Assembly: GCA_938028745.1 (NCBI GenBank)
Contig: CALIZL010000050.1
Span: 36,949 to 100,948, forward strand
Reading direction: 5' to 3'
DNA: 64,000 nucleotides
Source of the DNA: an uncultured Prevotella sp.
GTDB lineage: Bacteria; Bacteroidota; Bacteroidia; Bacteroidales; Bacteroidaceae
Positions 52,037-60,795 of this stretch are shown in pieces. The position numbers and the translations under genes were made by a program. Every line of letters begins with the position of its first letter. Within the stretch, counting starts at the first letter, position 1. The notes beneath the pieces are model-generated. The model did no database searches and was not told where the DNA came from. It worked only from the letters and a program-made list of their open reading frames with translations.

Positions 52037-53182
52037 TTACTTATTCTCAAACAGGCACTGCGCCACCTGCTGCGCCACGTTCTTGTTCTCAAATCTTTGC
52101 ACGTATTCCATGCTTCGACTGATAGATTCCTCGCGCCCTGCTTGCCCTTTCAGTCTGGCATTGATGGCTTGTGCCATGCCCTTATGGTCGTTTGGGGCCA
52201 CATATAGGCTATGTGAGCCGCCCGCTTCTTCAAGGCACGACCCCGTACATGCCACAACGGGCAGTGCACTTTGTATGGCCTCGATGATGGGAATGCCAAA
52301 GCCTTCGTAGCGCGAGGGATAGGCAAACACTTCGGCCTGTTGGTAAATGGCCGGCAAGTCGTGGTTGGGAACATTGTGCAAGAAATGCACGCGCGCCGAC
52401 AAACCATTGTGCGCCGCCCACGATTTCACCTTATTGATATAAGGCGTGGGTCGGCCCAGCACCACCAAATGCACTTCCCTGTCCACGTTCTTCATGGCCT
52501 TGACCGCAAGCAGCACGTTTTTTCGCGCCTCGATGGTGCCTACATTCAGCACAAAACGCGATGGAAGAGCATAGCGTTGGCGCACTTCGTTCAGCTTTTT
52601 GGGCGTTGCTCGCTCGCGAAAACGCGTGTCGCAGCTTTGATATATCACGCTGATGCGCTCTTCGGGATAGTGGCCATACTTCATGATGTCGCGCTTGGTG
52701 CATTGGCTAATGGCGATAATGCGGTTGGCCTCTTTCAGCGTTTGGTGGAACTTCCAACGGTAAATCAGTGCGTCCCACCAATGATAGAACTCGGGATGGC
52801 GCATAAAGATAAGGTCGTGAATGGTGACAACGGCGTCGATGCCTGCGTGTTTAACGCCCTTGGGCAGTTCGCCCGACAAGCCATGAAACACCTGTACGCC
52901 ATCGCGCAACAGGTCTTTCACCATGCCGCCACTTCTCCACGCCGCCTTTTTCAGCGCGTTTTTCGTGTTCTTGGGGTACACCATGCGCAGGTTCGGCGCA
53001 GGTTTCACCTGTCGGGCCAAGTCTTCTCGGCCCGCATCGGGTGCATAAAGCAGCAGTTGTGCGTTGGGATAGAGGGCAGCAAGGTCGTTAACTAGGTTTC
53101 TTCCGTATGCTCCCAAGCCCGTTCCGTTCCGCACTACGCGTTTGGCATCAAAGCCCACGATAATGTTCTTGTCTTCGTTCAT
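52037..53182 (-). CDS. Glycosyltransferase, GT4-like (GT-B fold)
   Basis: About 381 residues from MNEDKNIIVGFDAKRVVRN. The N-terminal Rossmann lobe has GLGAYGRNLVNDL; the C-terminal lobe has FVLNVGTIEARKN and the donor-binding motif EGFGIPIIEA. Transfers a sugar from a nucleotide donor in cell-surface polysaccharide or glycolipid synthesis; no other polysaccharide genes are adjacent. The frame is open further upstream, but the start at 53182 fits the family. Confidence 0.9.
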   Translation of the reverse strand: MNEDKNIIVGFDAKRVVRNGTGLGAYGRNLVNDLAALYPNAQLLLYAPDAGREDLARQVKPAPNLRMVYPKNTKNALKKAAWRSGGMVKDLLRDGVQVFHGLSGELPKGVKHAGIDAVVTIHDLIFMRHPEFYHWWDALIYRWKFHQTLKEANRIIAISQCTKRDIMKYGHYPEERISVIYQSCDTRFRERATPKKLNEVRQRYALPSRFVLNVGTIEARKNVLLAVKAMKNVDREVHLVVLGRPTPYINKVKSWAAHNGLSARVHFLHNVPNHDLPAIYQQAEVFAYPSRYEGFGIPIIEAIQSALPVVACTGSCLEEAGGSHSLYVAPNDHKGMAQAINARLKGQAGREESISRSMEYVQRFENKNVAQQVAQCLFENK

Positions 53183-53271
53183 CAGGCACAAACTTACACA
53201 AAAAATGCGTAAATCAAGGCAAAATTTGAAAATAAGATGTGTAGTTGGCATATATTTAAGCAGAAAATACT

Positions 53272-53279
53272 TATTTTTG
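53272..53279 (+). promoter_or_regulatory. -7 element of the DUF4294 gene
   Basis: TATTTTTG fits TAnnTTTG, 25 bp before the ATG. No TTTG at the expected distance upstream. Confidence 0.5.
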
Positions 53280-53304
53280 TACTTGCACATAAATCGTAAA
53301 AGAA

Positions 53305-53949
53305 ATGAAACGCTTTTGTATGGCCATGCTCTTTGTGTTGTTCTGTGTCGCCAACTCGTGGGCGCAAAAGGACGGCCAGCTCCGTGTAAACCCCGAAGAG
53401 AAGGAGGTAGACATGGATAATCCCACCTTTGTGCCGATGGTAAAAGTGGGTAGGGTGCTGGATAAGGGCGACAGCATACAATATGTTGAACTGAACAAGA
53501 TATATGTTTATCCGCAGCTGACGTTTGAAAACGAACGCCAACGAATGGAGTACAACCGCCTTGTGTATAACGTAAAGAAGGTGCTGCCCATTGCCAAAGA
53601 GGTGAACAAGATTATTATCGAGACCTACGAATATTTGCAAACGCTGCCCGATAAGAAGTCGCGCGACGAGCACATGAAACGTGTTGAGGCCGACATCAAA
53701 CGCGAATACACGCCACGAATGAAGAAACTAACCTACGCGCAGGGCAAGTTGCTCATCAAATTGGTGTATCGCGAAACTAGCTCGTCTTCGTATCAACTCA
53801 TCCAAGCCTTTCTTGGACCCATCCGCGCAGGCTTTTATCAGGCCTTCGCCTGGTTTTTCGGGGCTAGTCTTAAAAAGGAATATCAGCCTAATGGCGTGGA
53901 TAGGCTAACCGAAAGGGTGGTGTTGCAGGTGGAGGCCGGGCAGTTGTAG
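53305..53949 (+). CDS. DUF4294 protein, secreted
   Basis: 214 residues with a signal peptide (MKRFCMAMLFVLFCVANSWA). Conserved DUF4294 core: YVYPQLTFENERQRMEYNRL and YNVKKVLPIAKEVNKII, then KLLIKLVYRETSSSSYQLI. Bacteroidetes family of unknown role, predicted to be periplasmic. Confidence 0.85.
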   Translation: MKRFCMAMLFVLFCVANSWAQKDGQLRVNPEEKEVDMDNPTFVPMVKVGRVLDKGDSIQYVELNKIYVYPQLTFENERQRMEYNRLVYNVKKVLPIAKEVNKIIIETYEYLQTLPDKKSRDEHMKRVEADIKREYTPRMKKLTYAQGKLLIKLVYRETSSSSYQLIQAFLGPIRAGFYQAFAWFFGASLKKEYQPNGVDRLTERVVLQVEAGQL

Positions 53950-53973
53950 GAGCTGGGAGTGTTTGGTTAATCA

Positions 53974-54054
53974 GACAAGTCCGACTAGTCCGACAGATCT
54001 GACAAGTCCGATCGGTCTGACAAGTCCGACTGGTCTGACCAGCCCAACAGCCCC
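53974..54054. repeat. Nonamer array, GACAAGTCC type
   Basis: Nine consecutive 9-bp words (GACAAGTCC, GACTAGTCC, GACAGATCT, GATCGGTCT, GACTGGTCT, GACCAGCCC and others) between DUF4294 and the next promoter. Confidence 0.85.
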
Positions 54055-54084
54055 TACACCCCCGCTTTATCCCCTTTTTTAGGT

Positions 54085-54116
54085 ATTGTATGCTTTCCAT
54101 ATAATACCTATCTTTG
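54085..54116 (+). promoter_or_regulatory. Promoter of the TonB receptor / M16 locus
   Basis: ATTG (54085-54088), 20-bp spacer, TATCTTTG (54109-54116). Leader of about 35 nt to the ATG at 54155. Confidence 0.7.
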
Positions 54117-54154
54117 CAAAGCATTGCTGTACATCGGCATTAACTAACCTTTAA

Positions 54155-57133
54155 ATGCGAATGTTCAAAATCTGTTTTGCAATCCTCTTGTTTGTCGTGG
54201 GTGCGGCCACAACGCTCAAAGCGCAGGGCGTTTTGCTGAACGGCACCATCAAAAGCAAAGGCGATGGGCGGCCAATAGAGTATGCCACCGTTACGCTAAA
54301 AGAGTGCGAGCTGTGGGCTATCACCGACAATAAGGGGCGTTTCGCCATTAAAAACGTGCCTATGGGCAACGTAACGCTCACCGTGCGTTGTCTAGGCTTT
54401 GCCACGTTTACCACGAAGGTGAACGTAAGGGCGGGCATGCCAAGTGTAGACATCGGCCTAAACGACGACAACCTGAAACTGAACGAGGTGGAAGTGGTGG
54501 CCAAACGCAAGGGCGATGCCACAACAACAAGCTACACCATCGACCGCTTGGCACTTGACAACCGACAAGCCTTGAACCTTGGCGACATCATGAGCCTTCT
54601 TCCTGGCGGCAAAACATGGAACAGTTCGTTGCTGCGCAACACCCGCATTGCCCTTCGCAGCAGCAGCGGAGAGATGGGTAACGCCTCGTTTGGTACGGCC
54701 ATCGAGGTGGATGGCGTGCGATTGGACAACAACGCCACGCCCGGCGAAACGCTCGGAGCAGGTACGCGCACCCTTAGCACGGCCAATATCGAGAGCGTTG
54801 AGGTGGTTACGGGGGTGCCGTCGGTGGAATATGGCGACCTAAGCAACGGCATTGTAAAGGTGAACACGCGTAGCGGAAAATCGCCTTTCATCGTAGAATC
54901 CAAGCTAAACCAAAACACACGCCAGCTGGCACTAAGCAAAGGCGTTGACCTTGGCGGCAAAATGGGACTGTTTAACTTCTCAATGGAACACGCACGCACG
55001 TTCGGCGACATCACTTCGCCCTTCACCGCCTACCAACGCAACGTGCTTTCGGCCCAGTATATGAACGTGTTGATGCGCCAAAGCATGCCCCTAACGCTGA
55101 AACTTGGTGTTACGGGCAACGTGGGCGGATATAATTCGAAGGCCGATCCCGATGGCGAACTAGACAGTTATAAGAAAGAACGCGACAACAGATTTACCGC
55201 AAACCTCTCGGCCGAGTGGCTACTCAACCGCAAATGGCTCACCAGCGTGGTACTGAAATCGTCGCTTTCGTATGCCGATCAGCTATACGAGAATTACAGC
55301 CACACTAGTTCGGCCACCACACTTCCCTACATCCACACCATGAAAGCAGGCTATTTCGTGGCCTACGACTATGACAAATACCCCTCGTCGGACATCATTC
55401 TGGGGCCTACGGGCTATTGGTATGTACGCAGTTTCAACGATAGTCGCCCCCTAAGTTACGCCTTTAAGTTGAAGGCCGATTGGGTAAAGCGGTTCGCGCG
55501 CATATATAATAAGGTGTCGGTTGGGGCCGATTACACCGGCAGTCGCAACCTCGGGCGCGGCACTTACTACGAGGAGGCGCGCCTAACACCCACATGGCGA
55601 CCCTACCGTTACCACGAATTGCCCACGCTGAACAACCTTGCCATATATACCGAAGAACGCCTGAACATACCAACGGGCAAGCTTTCGAACATGGAATTGA
55701 CCGTGGGCGTTCGCAACGACATCAGTCATATCGCTGGTTCGGCCTACGGAACGGCCTCAACCCTCTCGCCACGCGCCAACCTTCGTTACGTGTTTTGGCA
55801 TGGCAGGGATGCCTTGGTGCGAAGTCTTTCGGCACATGTGGGCTGGGGAAAATCGGTTAAATTGCCCTCGTTTCAAGTGCTTTACCCCCGCACCAGCTAC
55901 ATAGACCGACTGGCATTCACCCCTGGAAGCACCGCCGACAACAAAGCTTACTATGCCTATCACACCTTTCCGTCGCAGGCGGTGTACAATCCGCAACTGC
56001 AATGGCAGTACACCAACCAGCTTGACCTTGGCTTACAGGCGAACATTGGGCACACGCGCGTTAATGTTTCAGCCTTTTATCACAAAACGTTTAACCCATA
56101 TACGGCCGTAGTGGTGTACAAACCCTACACCTATAAATACACTTCACAAGCTGCATTAGAGCATTGTCCCATCCCCTCGGCTAACCGCGAATACCACATC
56201 GACCAACAAACAGGCATCGTAACCGTGAACGACATCACGGGTGCCAACGCCCCCATACAGCTGCCTTACAGGGAAAGGGAAGGCTATCTGAGCAACCGCA
56301 AATACGTAAATGGGTCGCCCACCGAACGTTTCGGCATAGAATGGATTGTGGATTTCGCACCAATCAAGGCGCTACGCACTTCGCTTAGACTAGATGGAAA
56401 CTACTATTACTACAAGGGATTAGACGATTTGCTCTTCGCTGCGTTGCCTTCGGAGGCTGGCACGCTCAATGCACAAGGCAAGCCTTACACCTATATTGGC
56501 CATTATCGCGGCAGCGGAACAACCTCTACCGACAATACGGCGTCGCCCTCGGTAAGTAATGGTTCGCTCACGCACGAGTCCAATCTCAACATTACACTCA
56601 CAACCCACGTGCCGCGCATACGTATCATCATGTCGCTACGCGTGGAGTGTTCGCTCTATCAATACAACCGTCCGCTAAGCGAATTGCCAAACGGAACGCG
56701 CGGATATGCTTTGGAGAAGGGCGACGATTTCTTTGGAAAGCCCTACACGCGGGATGTTCGCGACAAGCACATGGTGGTTTATCCCGAATATTACAGCACG
56801 TGGGAAGAACCCGAAAAACTCATCCCTTTCGCCGAAAAGTTTGCTTGGGCCAAAGACAACGACCCCGCTTTGTTCAACGATTTGGCTAAACTGGTGCAAC
56901 GAACCAACTATGCCTTCGTGATGAATCCCGAACGTCTGTCGGCCTATTACTCGGCCAATTTCAGCGTAACCAAGGAGATTGGAGACCGCGTACAGCTGAT
57001 GTTTTATGCCAATAACTTCTGGAACACCATGAGCCGAGTGCGTTCCACACGCACAGGGCAAGAAACTTCGCTCTATGGCAGCTCGTATGTGCCCGCCTTT
57101 TACTATGGGTTGGGGCTGAAAGTGAAGATATGA
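54155..57133 (+). CDS. TonB-dependent outer-membrane receptor (DUF4876-linked type)
   Basis: 992 residues. Signal peptide (1-24), CarboxypepD-regulatory-like domain (~27-105, LNGTIKSKGDGRPIEYATVTL), TonB-box-like NEVEVVAKR (~110-118), plug (~125-240, with IESVEVVTGVPSVEYGDLSNG) and a large barrel. It lacks SusC hallmarks and no SusD follows. First gene of a four-gene run with a DUF4876 lipoprotein, an outer-membrane barrel protein and an M16 protease, suggesting uptake of a peptide or protein-like ligand (inference). Confidence 0.93.
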   Translation: MRMFKICFAILLFVVGAATTLKAQGVLLNGTIKSKGDGRPIEYATVTLKECELWAITDNKGRFAIKNVPMGNVTLTVRCLGFATFTTKVNVRAGMPSVDIGLNDDNLKLNEVEVVAKRKGDATTTSYTIDRLALDNRQALNLGDIMSLLPGGKTWNSSLLRNTRIALRSSSGEMGNASFGTAIEVDGVRLDNNATPGETLGAGTRTLSTANIESVEVVTGVPSVEYGDLSNGIVKVNTRSGKSPFIVESKLNQNTRQLALSKGVDLGGKMGLFNFSMEHARTFGDITSPFTAYQRNVLSAQYMNVLMRQSMPLTLKLGVTGNVGGYNSKADPDGELDSYKKERDNRFTANLSAEWLLNRKWLTSVVLKSSLSYADQLYENYSHTSSATTLPYIHTMKAGYFVAYDYDKYPSSDIILGPTGYWYVRSFNDSRPLSYAFKLKADWVKRFARIYNKVSVGADYTGSRNLGRGTYYEEARLTPTWRPYRYHELPTLNNLAIYTEERLNIPTGKLSNMELTVGVRNDISHIAGSAYGTASTLSPRANLRYVFWHGRDALVRSLSAHVGWGKSVKLPSFQVLYPRTSYIDRLAFTPGSTADNKAYYAYHTFPSQAVYNPQLQWQYTNQLDLGLQANIGHTRVNVSAFYHKTFNPYTAVVVYKPYTYKYTSQAALEHCPIPSANREYHIDQQTGIVTVNDITGANAPIQLPYREREGYLSNRKYVNGSPTERFGIEWIVDFAPIKALRTSLRLDGNYYYYKGLDDLLFAALPSEAGTLNAQGKPYTYIGHYRGSGTTSTDNTASPSVSNGSLTHESNLNITLTTHVPRIRIIMSLRVECSLYQYNRPLSELPNGTRGYALEKGDDFFGKPYTRDVRDKHMVVYPEYYSTWEEPEKLIPFAEKFAWAKDNDPALFNDLAKLVQRTNYAFVMNPERLSAYYSANFSVTKEIGDRVQLMFYANNFWNTMSRVRSTRTGQETSLYGSSYVPAFYYGLGLKVKI

Positions 57134-57415
57134 TGGGGGAGTAATTGAGTAGTAAAGGAGTAAAGTAGTAAGGAGTAAGTAGTTATGGAGTTAAGGAGTA
57201 AGTAGTTATGGAGTTAAGGAGTTAAGCCAAATGTGTTGTTGCAGCGTGGCAAACGTTTTCACAAACTCATAAACTCACAGACTCACTAACTCACAAGCTC
57301 ACAAACTCACAAACTCATAAACTCACAGACTCATAAACTCACAAACTCACAAGCTCACTAACTCACAAGCTTATAAACTCATAAACTCACAAGCTCATAA
57401 ACTAAAAAACTCATT
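57134..57415. repeat. Octamer arrays between the TonB receptor and DUF4876 genes
   Basis: GGAGTTAA/GGAGTAAG words (57140-57230) are followed by AACTCATA/AACTCACA words at 8-bp steps (57260-57415), reaching to ~15 bp before the next ATG. Confidence 0.8.
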
Positions 57416-57430
57416 AATAAATAAGCAATT

Positions 57431-58777
57431 ATGTATCGCAAAACAATTCTTATCAATTCGTTCTTAGCAGCGTTTTTTGCGTTGCTGGTTTTGTCGTGCA
57501 GCAGCGACGACAAGGTTGACACTGTGCAAACCTGTAAGGTTAACGTAACTTTGCAGTATCCCGAAAACAGCATTCAGCCCTACGAAGGCGCAAAAGTTGA
57601 ACTTGTTGACGCACGTGCATCGGTGTTCGTAGCCACAACCAACGCAAAGGGAGTGGCTGAATTCACTGTGCCAGCAGGCATATACGATGTTCGTAGTAGT
57701 GCAACACGCGGCGATGGAACATGGAAATTCCACCTTAATGGCAACAAAAGCAAGGTTGTTGTGTCGCCCCCCACTACGGAAATAACACTTGAAATGAAGC
57801 TGTCAAAGGCCAAGGCTGCCCAGATTATCATTAAAGAGCTTTATTGCGGAGGATGTCCCGCCGATCAGGGTACAGGCTATTTCCACCAAGATAAGGGCTT
57901 TATCCTCTACAATAATAGTGCAGAAGTGGCCACAATTGAGAACTTAGCAGTTGGAATGGTCGACCCATTTAACGCCCATTCACCTAAAAACGATTGGATG
58001 AAAGATGGCAAATTGGAATACGATGGGAAAGGTTTTATCCCTGCCATACATGGTATCTGGTATTTCCAAAAGCCCATAACGATACAACCTTACTCACAAA
58101 TTGTGGTTAATGTTAATGGTGCTATCGACAACACAAAAACCTATTCTAAATCGGTTAACTATGCCAATAAGGACTATTACGCCATGTACGACCCCGAATC
58201 GGGTTACAACCATGAGCGTTATTACCCCTCTCCATCAGAGCTTATTCCCACTTCTCATTATCTAAAAGCCGTTGAATATGGGCAAGGTAATGGCTGGCCG
58301 CTCAGCACTTTCTCGCCTGCCATGTTTATTTTCCAAACTAAAGGCGTTACCCCACGCGACTATGCCACTAACGTTTCGAACATTATCTATGCCCCAGGGG
58401 CTGCACAAACGAAGGTGAATGCAAACTTGAGAATGCCCAACGAATGGGTGCTCGATGCCATAGAGGTGTTTAACACAGCCTTTATAGCAAAGAGCAACAA
58501 ACGTTTCCCTGCTGAATTAGACGGCGGAAGTGTGCAGATGACAAACAAGATGGGCTACACCCTCTACCGCAACGTGGACAAAGAGGAGACCGAAAAACTG
58601 CCCGAAAACAAGGGAAAGCTGGTGTATGGCTACACGATGGGCGTGTCTGCGGGCGACCCCAGCGGCATTGATGCCGAGGCTTCGATAAAGAATGGCGCAC
58701 ATATTATATATATGGACACCAATAACTCTACCAACGACTTCCACGAAAGGAAGGCTTTCTCGATTAAAGGGAAATAA
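57431..58777 (+). CDS. DUF4876 surface lipoprotein
   Basis: 448 residues. Lipobox LVLSC (Cys 23) followed by SSDD. An N-terminal carboxypeptidase-regulatory-like beta domain (~35-115, GAKVELVDARASVFVATTNAKG) precedes a larger domain with IIIKELYCGGCPADQGTGYFHQDKG-type sequence (~135-440), characteristic of DUF4876. Probably surface-exposed and working with the TonB receptor before it and the barrel protein after it. Function not established. Confidence 0.85.
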   Translation: MYRKTILINSFLAAFFALLVLSCSSDDKVDTVQTCKVNVTLQYPENSIQPYEGAKVELVDARASVFVATTNAKGVAEFTVPAGIYDVRSSATRGDGTWKFHLNGNKSKVVVSPPTTEITLEMKLSKAKAAQIIIKELYCGGCPADQGTGYFHQDKGFILYNNSAEVATIENLAVGMVDPFNAHSPKNDWMKDGKLEYDGKGFIPAIHGIWYFQKPITIQPYSQIVVNVNGAIDNTKTYSKSVNYANKDYYAMYDPESGYNHERYYPSPSELIPTSHYLKAVEYGQGNGWPLSTFSPAMFIFQTKGVTPRDYATNVSNIIYAPGAAQTKVNANLRMPNEWVLDAIEVFNTAFIAKSNKRFPAELDGGSVQMTNKMGYTLYRNVDKEETEKLPENKGKLVYGYTMGVSAGDPSGIDAEASIKNGAHIIYMDTNNSTNDFHERKAFSIKGK

Positions 58778-58822
58778 GTTGACGAGTTGGAAAATTAACG
58801 AGTTAACAAATTAACAAGATGA
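58770..58822. repeat. Short octamer array after the DUF4876 gene
   Basis: Words such as ACGAGTTG and ACGAGTTA at 8-bp steps, starting at the stop codon. Confidence 0.6.
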
Positions 58823-58878
58823 AAACGCTCTGCCACGTGCGTGGCTTGGCTTAACAAAAAAGGGCTGTGGGGCTGTTT

Positions 58879-59068
58879 TCTAGGAAAGCTAGGCGTTCTG
58901 GAACAACCAGAATGCCTAGAATTCCTAGGGCAACTAGAATAACTAGAAACCCTAGGATAACAAGAATATCTAGAACCCCTAGAACTTCTAGGATAATTAG
59001 CATCCCTAGAATATCTAGAATCCCTAGGATAATATGAACAACTGGGATGCCTAAAATTATTAGAACCC
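58879..59068. repeat. Nonamer array, CCTAGAATA type, about 21 units
   Basis: Consecutive 9-bp words (CTAGG/CTAGA cores: CCTAGGATA, TCTAGAACC, ACTAGAATA, CCTAGAACT) fill the gap before the next gene with no phase loss. Rich in CTAG, a tetramer that is usually rare in bacterial DNA. The minus frame is open only because the period is a multiple of three. Confidence 0.88.
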
Positions 59069-59128
59069 CCAGCCCCCTAACCACCTAACGCTTAGCCCCT
59101 ATAACCCTTTAACAACCCCATTCACCCT

Positions 59129-60730
59129 GTGTTATCACTACTTTTACTCGCCCTTCCCCTGGCATCGCCCAATGTTCAAGCCAACCAACAGCTTGTGTTT
59201 CGCGACTTCAACTACGTGAAACAGGCCAAGCCGTGGCTCACTTCGCCCAACGCAGCTGCACTAACACGCTACAATCAGCGCAACATCTCGATGGCCGAAG
59301 TAAGGGGCAGCATGGCCAAAGGCGACCTCGTGGACTACTCCCAGTCCGCCAATGTGGTGCAAGCAGGTGCGATGGTCGAGTCGTTTTTCCGTATTAACCC
59401 ACGCACCGTGGTTTACGGGCGAATGGATTACGACAACTTCGCGGGCAAAAACATGTTGGGTTCGGTGTTCATCAACCCCGAACGCAAACCCTTCGACCTA
59501 TCCGAAGACTCGCTAACCAATCCCGGCAACAAGCATCGCGACACCTATAACCTCGTAGGAGCCGTAGGTATAGGCCTCTGGCGCGGCTTAGCCGTGGGCG
59601 CAAAGGTAGATTATACCGCCGCCAACTACGCCAAATACAAAGACCTTCGCCACCGAAACAGCCTGATGCAACTAAATCTTTCGCTGGGCATTGCAGCCCC
59701 AATAGGTAAAAAATGGATGCTGGGTGCCAACTACATCTACGGCCGAAGTACCGAAAGCCTACGCTTTGTAACCTACGGAAAAACCGAAAAGGTGTATAAA
59801 ACACTTGTAGACTATGGCGCATTTACGGGCGAAGTGGAACAGTTTGGCAACAAAGGCTACACCGACGACTCGCGCGAACAGCCTCTACTTGACGAACAAA
59901 ACGGGCTTGCCTTGCAGGCAGAAAACAATTTGGGGCGTGGGTTCTCGCTCTTTCTTGGTGCGCAGATGGTGCACCGAAACGGATTTTACGGGCGCAACTC
60001 GCCTTATTCTATTGTGCATTTCAAGCATCAGGGCGACAACTTTGGACTGCAATTGGTGCTGAATAAATACCGCTCGCACAGTCAACAACAACTATCGCTG
60101 TCGTACACCAACGAACTGTTGACCAACCACAAGACCACTTATCGCGAGAACCAAACAGCAACAGGCAGCTCGTTTTACGAATATTTCGACCCAATAAAAA
60201 CATCCAACAAACGCTGGAGCAGCCTGAAACTGACCTATACAGCTTGGTTAAGACTGTTTGGCGACATCTCCACGTGGACCATCTCTGCCTCCTTGCAAGC
60301 CGACAGCCGCCAAATCTCGGCCTATCTCTACCCCTACGTTCAGCGACAACAGCTGCATACCAACCTGCTTTCGCTGCTCGTCACTCGCAATATCTCCCTT
60401 AGTCGCCGCGCCATGCTATCCCTCACAGGCGGACTTTCTCACCAATGGGGCAGCGGCGAGCCAGGCCAAACAGCCACATTGGCAACACCTAGCGACAAAC
60501 AATCGCCCCCAACGCTGATGCAAGCCTATCTCTACCGCCATCATCACCTGCTAACCGCACCACAATGGGGCTTGCATCTGGCCGCCAAATACGCCTTTGG
60601 CCTACGCCATTTGCCCTTTCCCCTCTACGTTCGCGCCCAAACCACGTGGCACCGAACCGCCAAACCTTCGCCTTGGATTAACAACCAACACCGCACCGAG
60701 GCCACTTTGGCCATAGGCTGCACGTTTTAA
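59129..60730 (+). CDS. Outer-membrane beta-barrel protein (DUF6850-like)
   Basis: 533 residues from a GTG start at 59129 (an in-frame stop at 59102 excludes a longer frame). Signal peptide LLLLALPLASPNVQA. The rest is rich in alternating aromatic/polar strands (e.g. FFRINPRTVVYGRMDYDNF, GLAVGAKVDYTAANYA) and ends in TF, as expected for an outer-membrane barrel. Order and size match DUF6850-type proteins that accompany DUF4876 genes. Role unknown. Confidence 0.75.
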   Translation: MLSLLLLALPLASPNVQANQQLVFRDFNYVKQAKPWLTSPNAAALTRYNQRNISMAEVRGSMAKGDLVDYSQSANVVQAGAMVESFFRINPRTVVYGRMDYDNFAGKNMLGSVFINPERKPFDLSEDSLTNPGNKHRDTYNLVGAVGIGLWRGLAVGAKVDYTAANYAKYKDLRHRNSLMQLNLSLGIAAPIGKKWMLGANYIYGRSTESLRFVTYGKTEKVYKTLVDYGAFTGEVEQFGNKGYTDDSREQPLLDEQNGLALQAENNLGRGFSLFLGAQMVHRNGFYGRNSPYSIVHFKHQGDNFGLQLVLNKYRSHSQQQLSLSYTNELLTNHKTTYRENQTATGSSFYEYFDPIKTSNKRWSSLKLTYTAWLRLFGDISTWTISASLQADSRQISAYLYPYVQRQQLHTNLLSLLVTRNISLSRRAMLSLTGGLSHQWGSGEPGQTATLATPSDKQSPPTLMQAYLYRHHHLLTAPQWGLHLAAKYAFGLRHLPFPLYVRAQTTWHRTAKPSPWINNQHRTEATLAIGCTF

Positions 60731-60795
60731 GGCAGGTTCTAAAAAATGCCTTCATACATCGGCGTACGTTTAAAACAGCAAAAACATTATCCAAT

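Noticed and set aside
58851..59084. Hydrophobic leucine/isoleucine-rich open frame on the minus strand
   Set aside because: Produced by the 9-bp tandem repeat, whose period is a multiple of three; no start signal or family.
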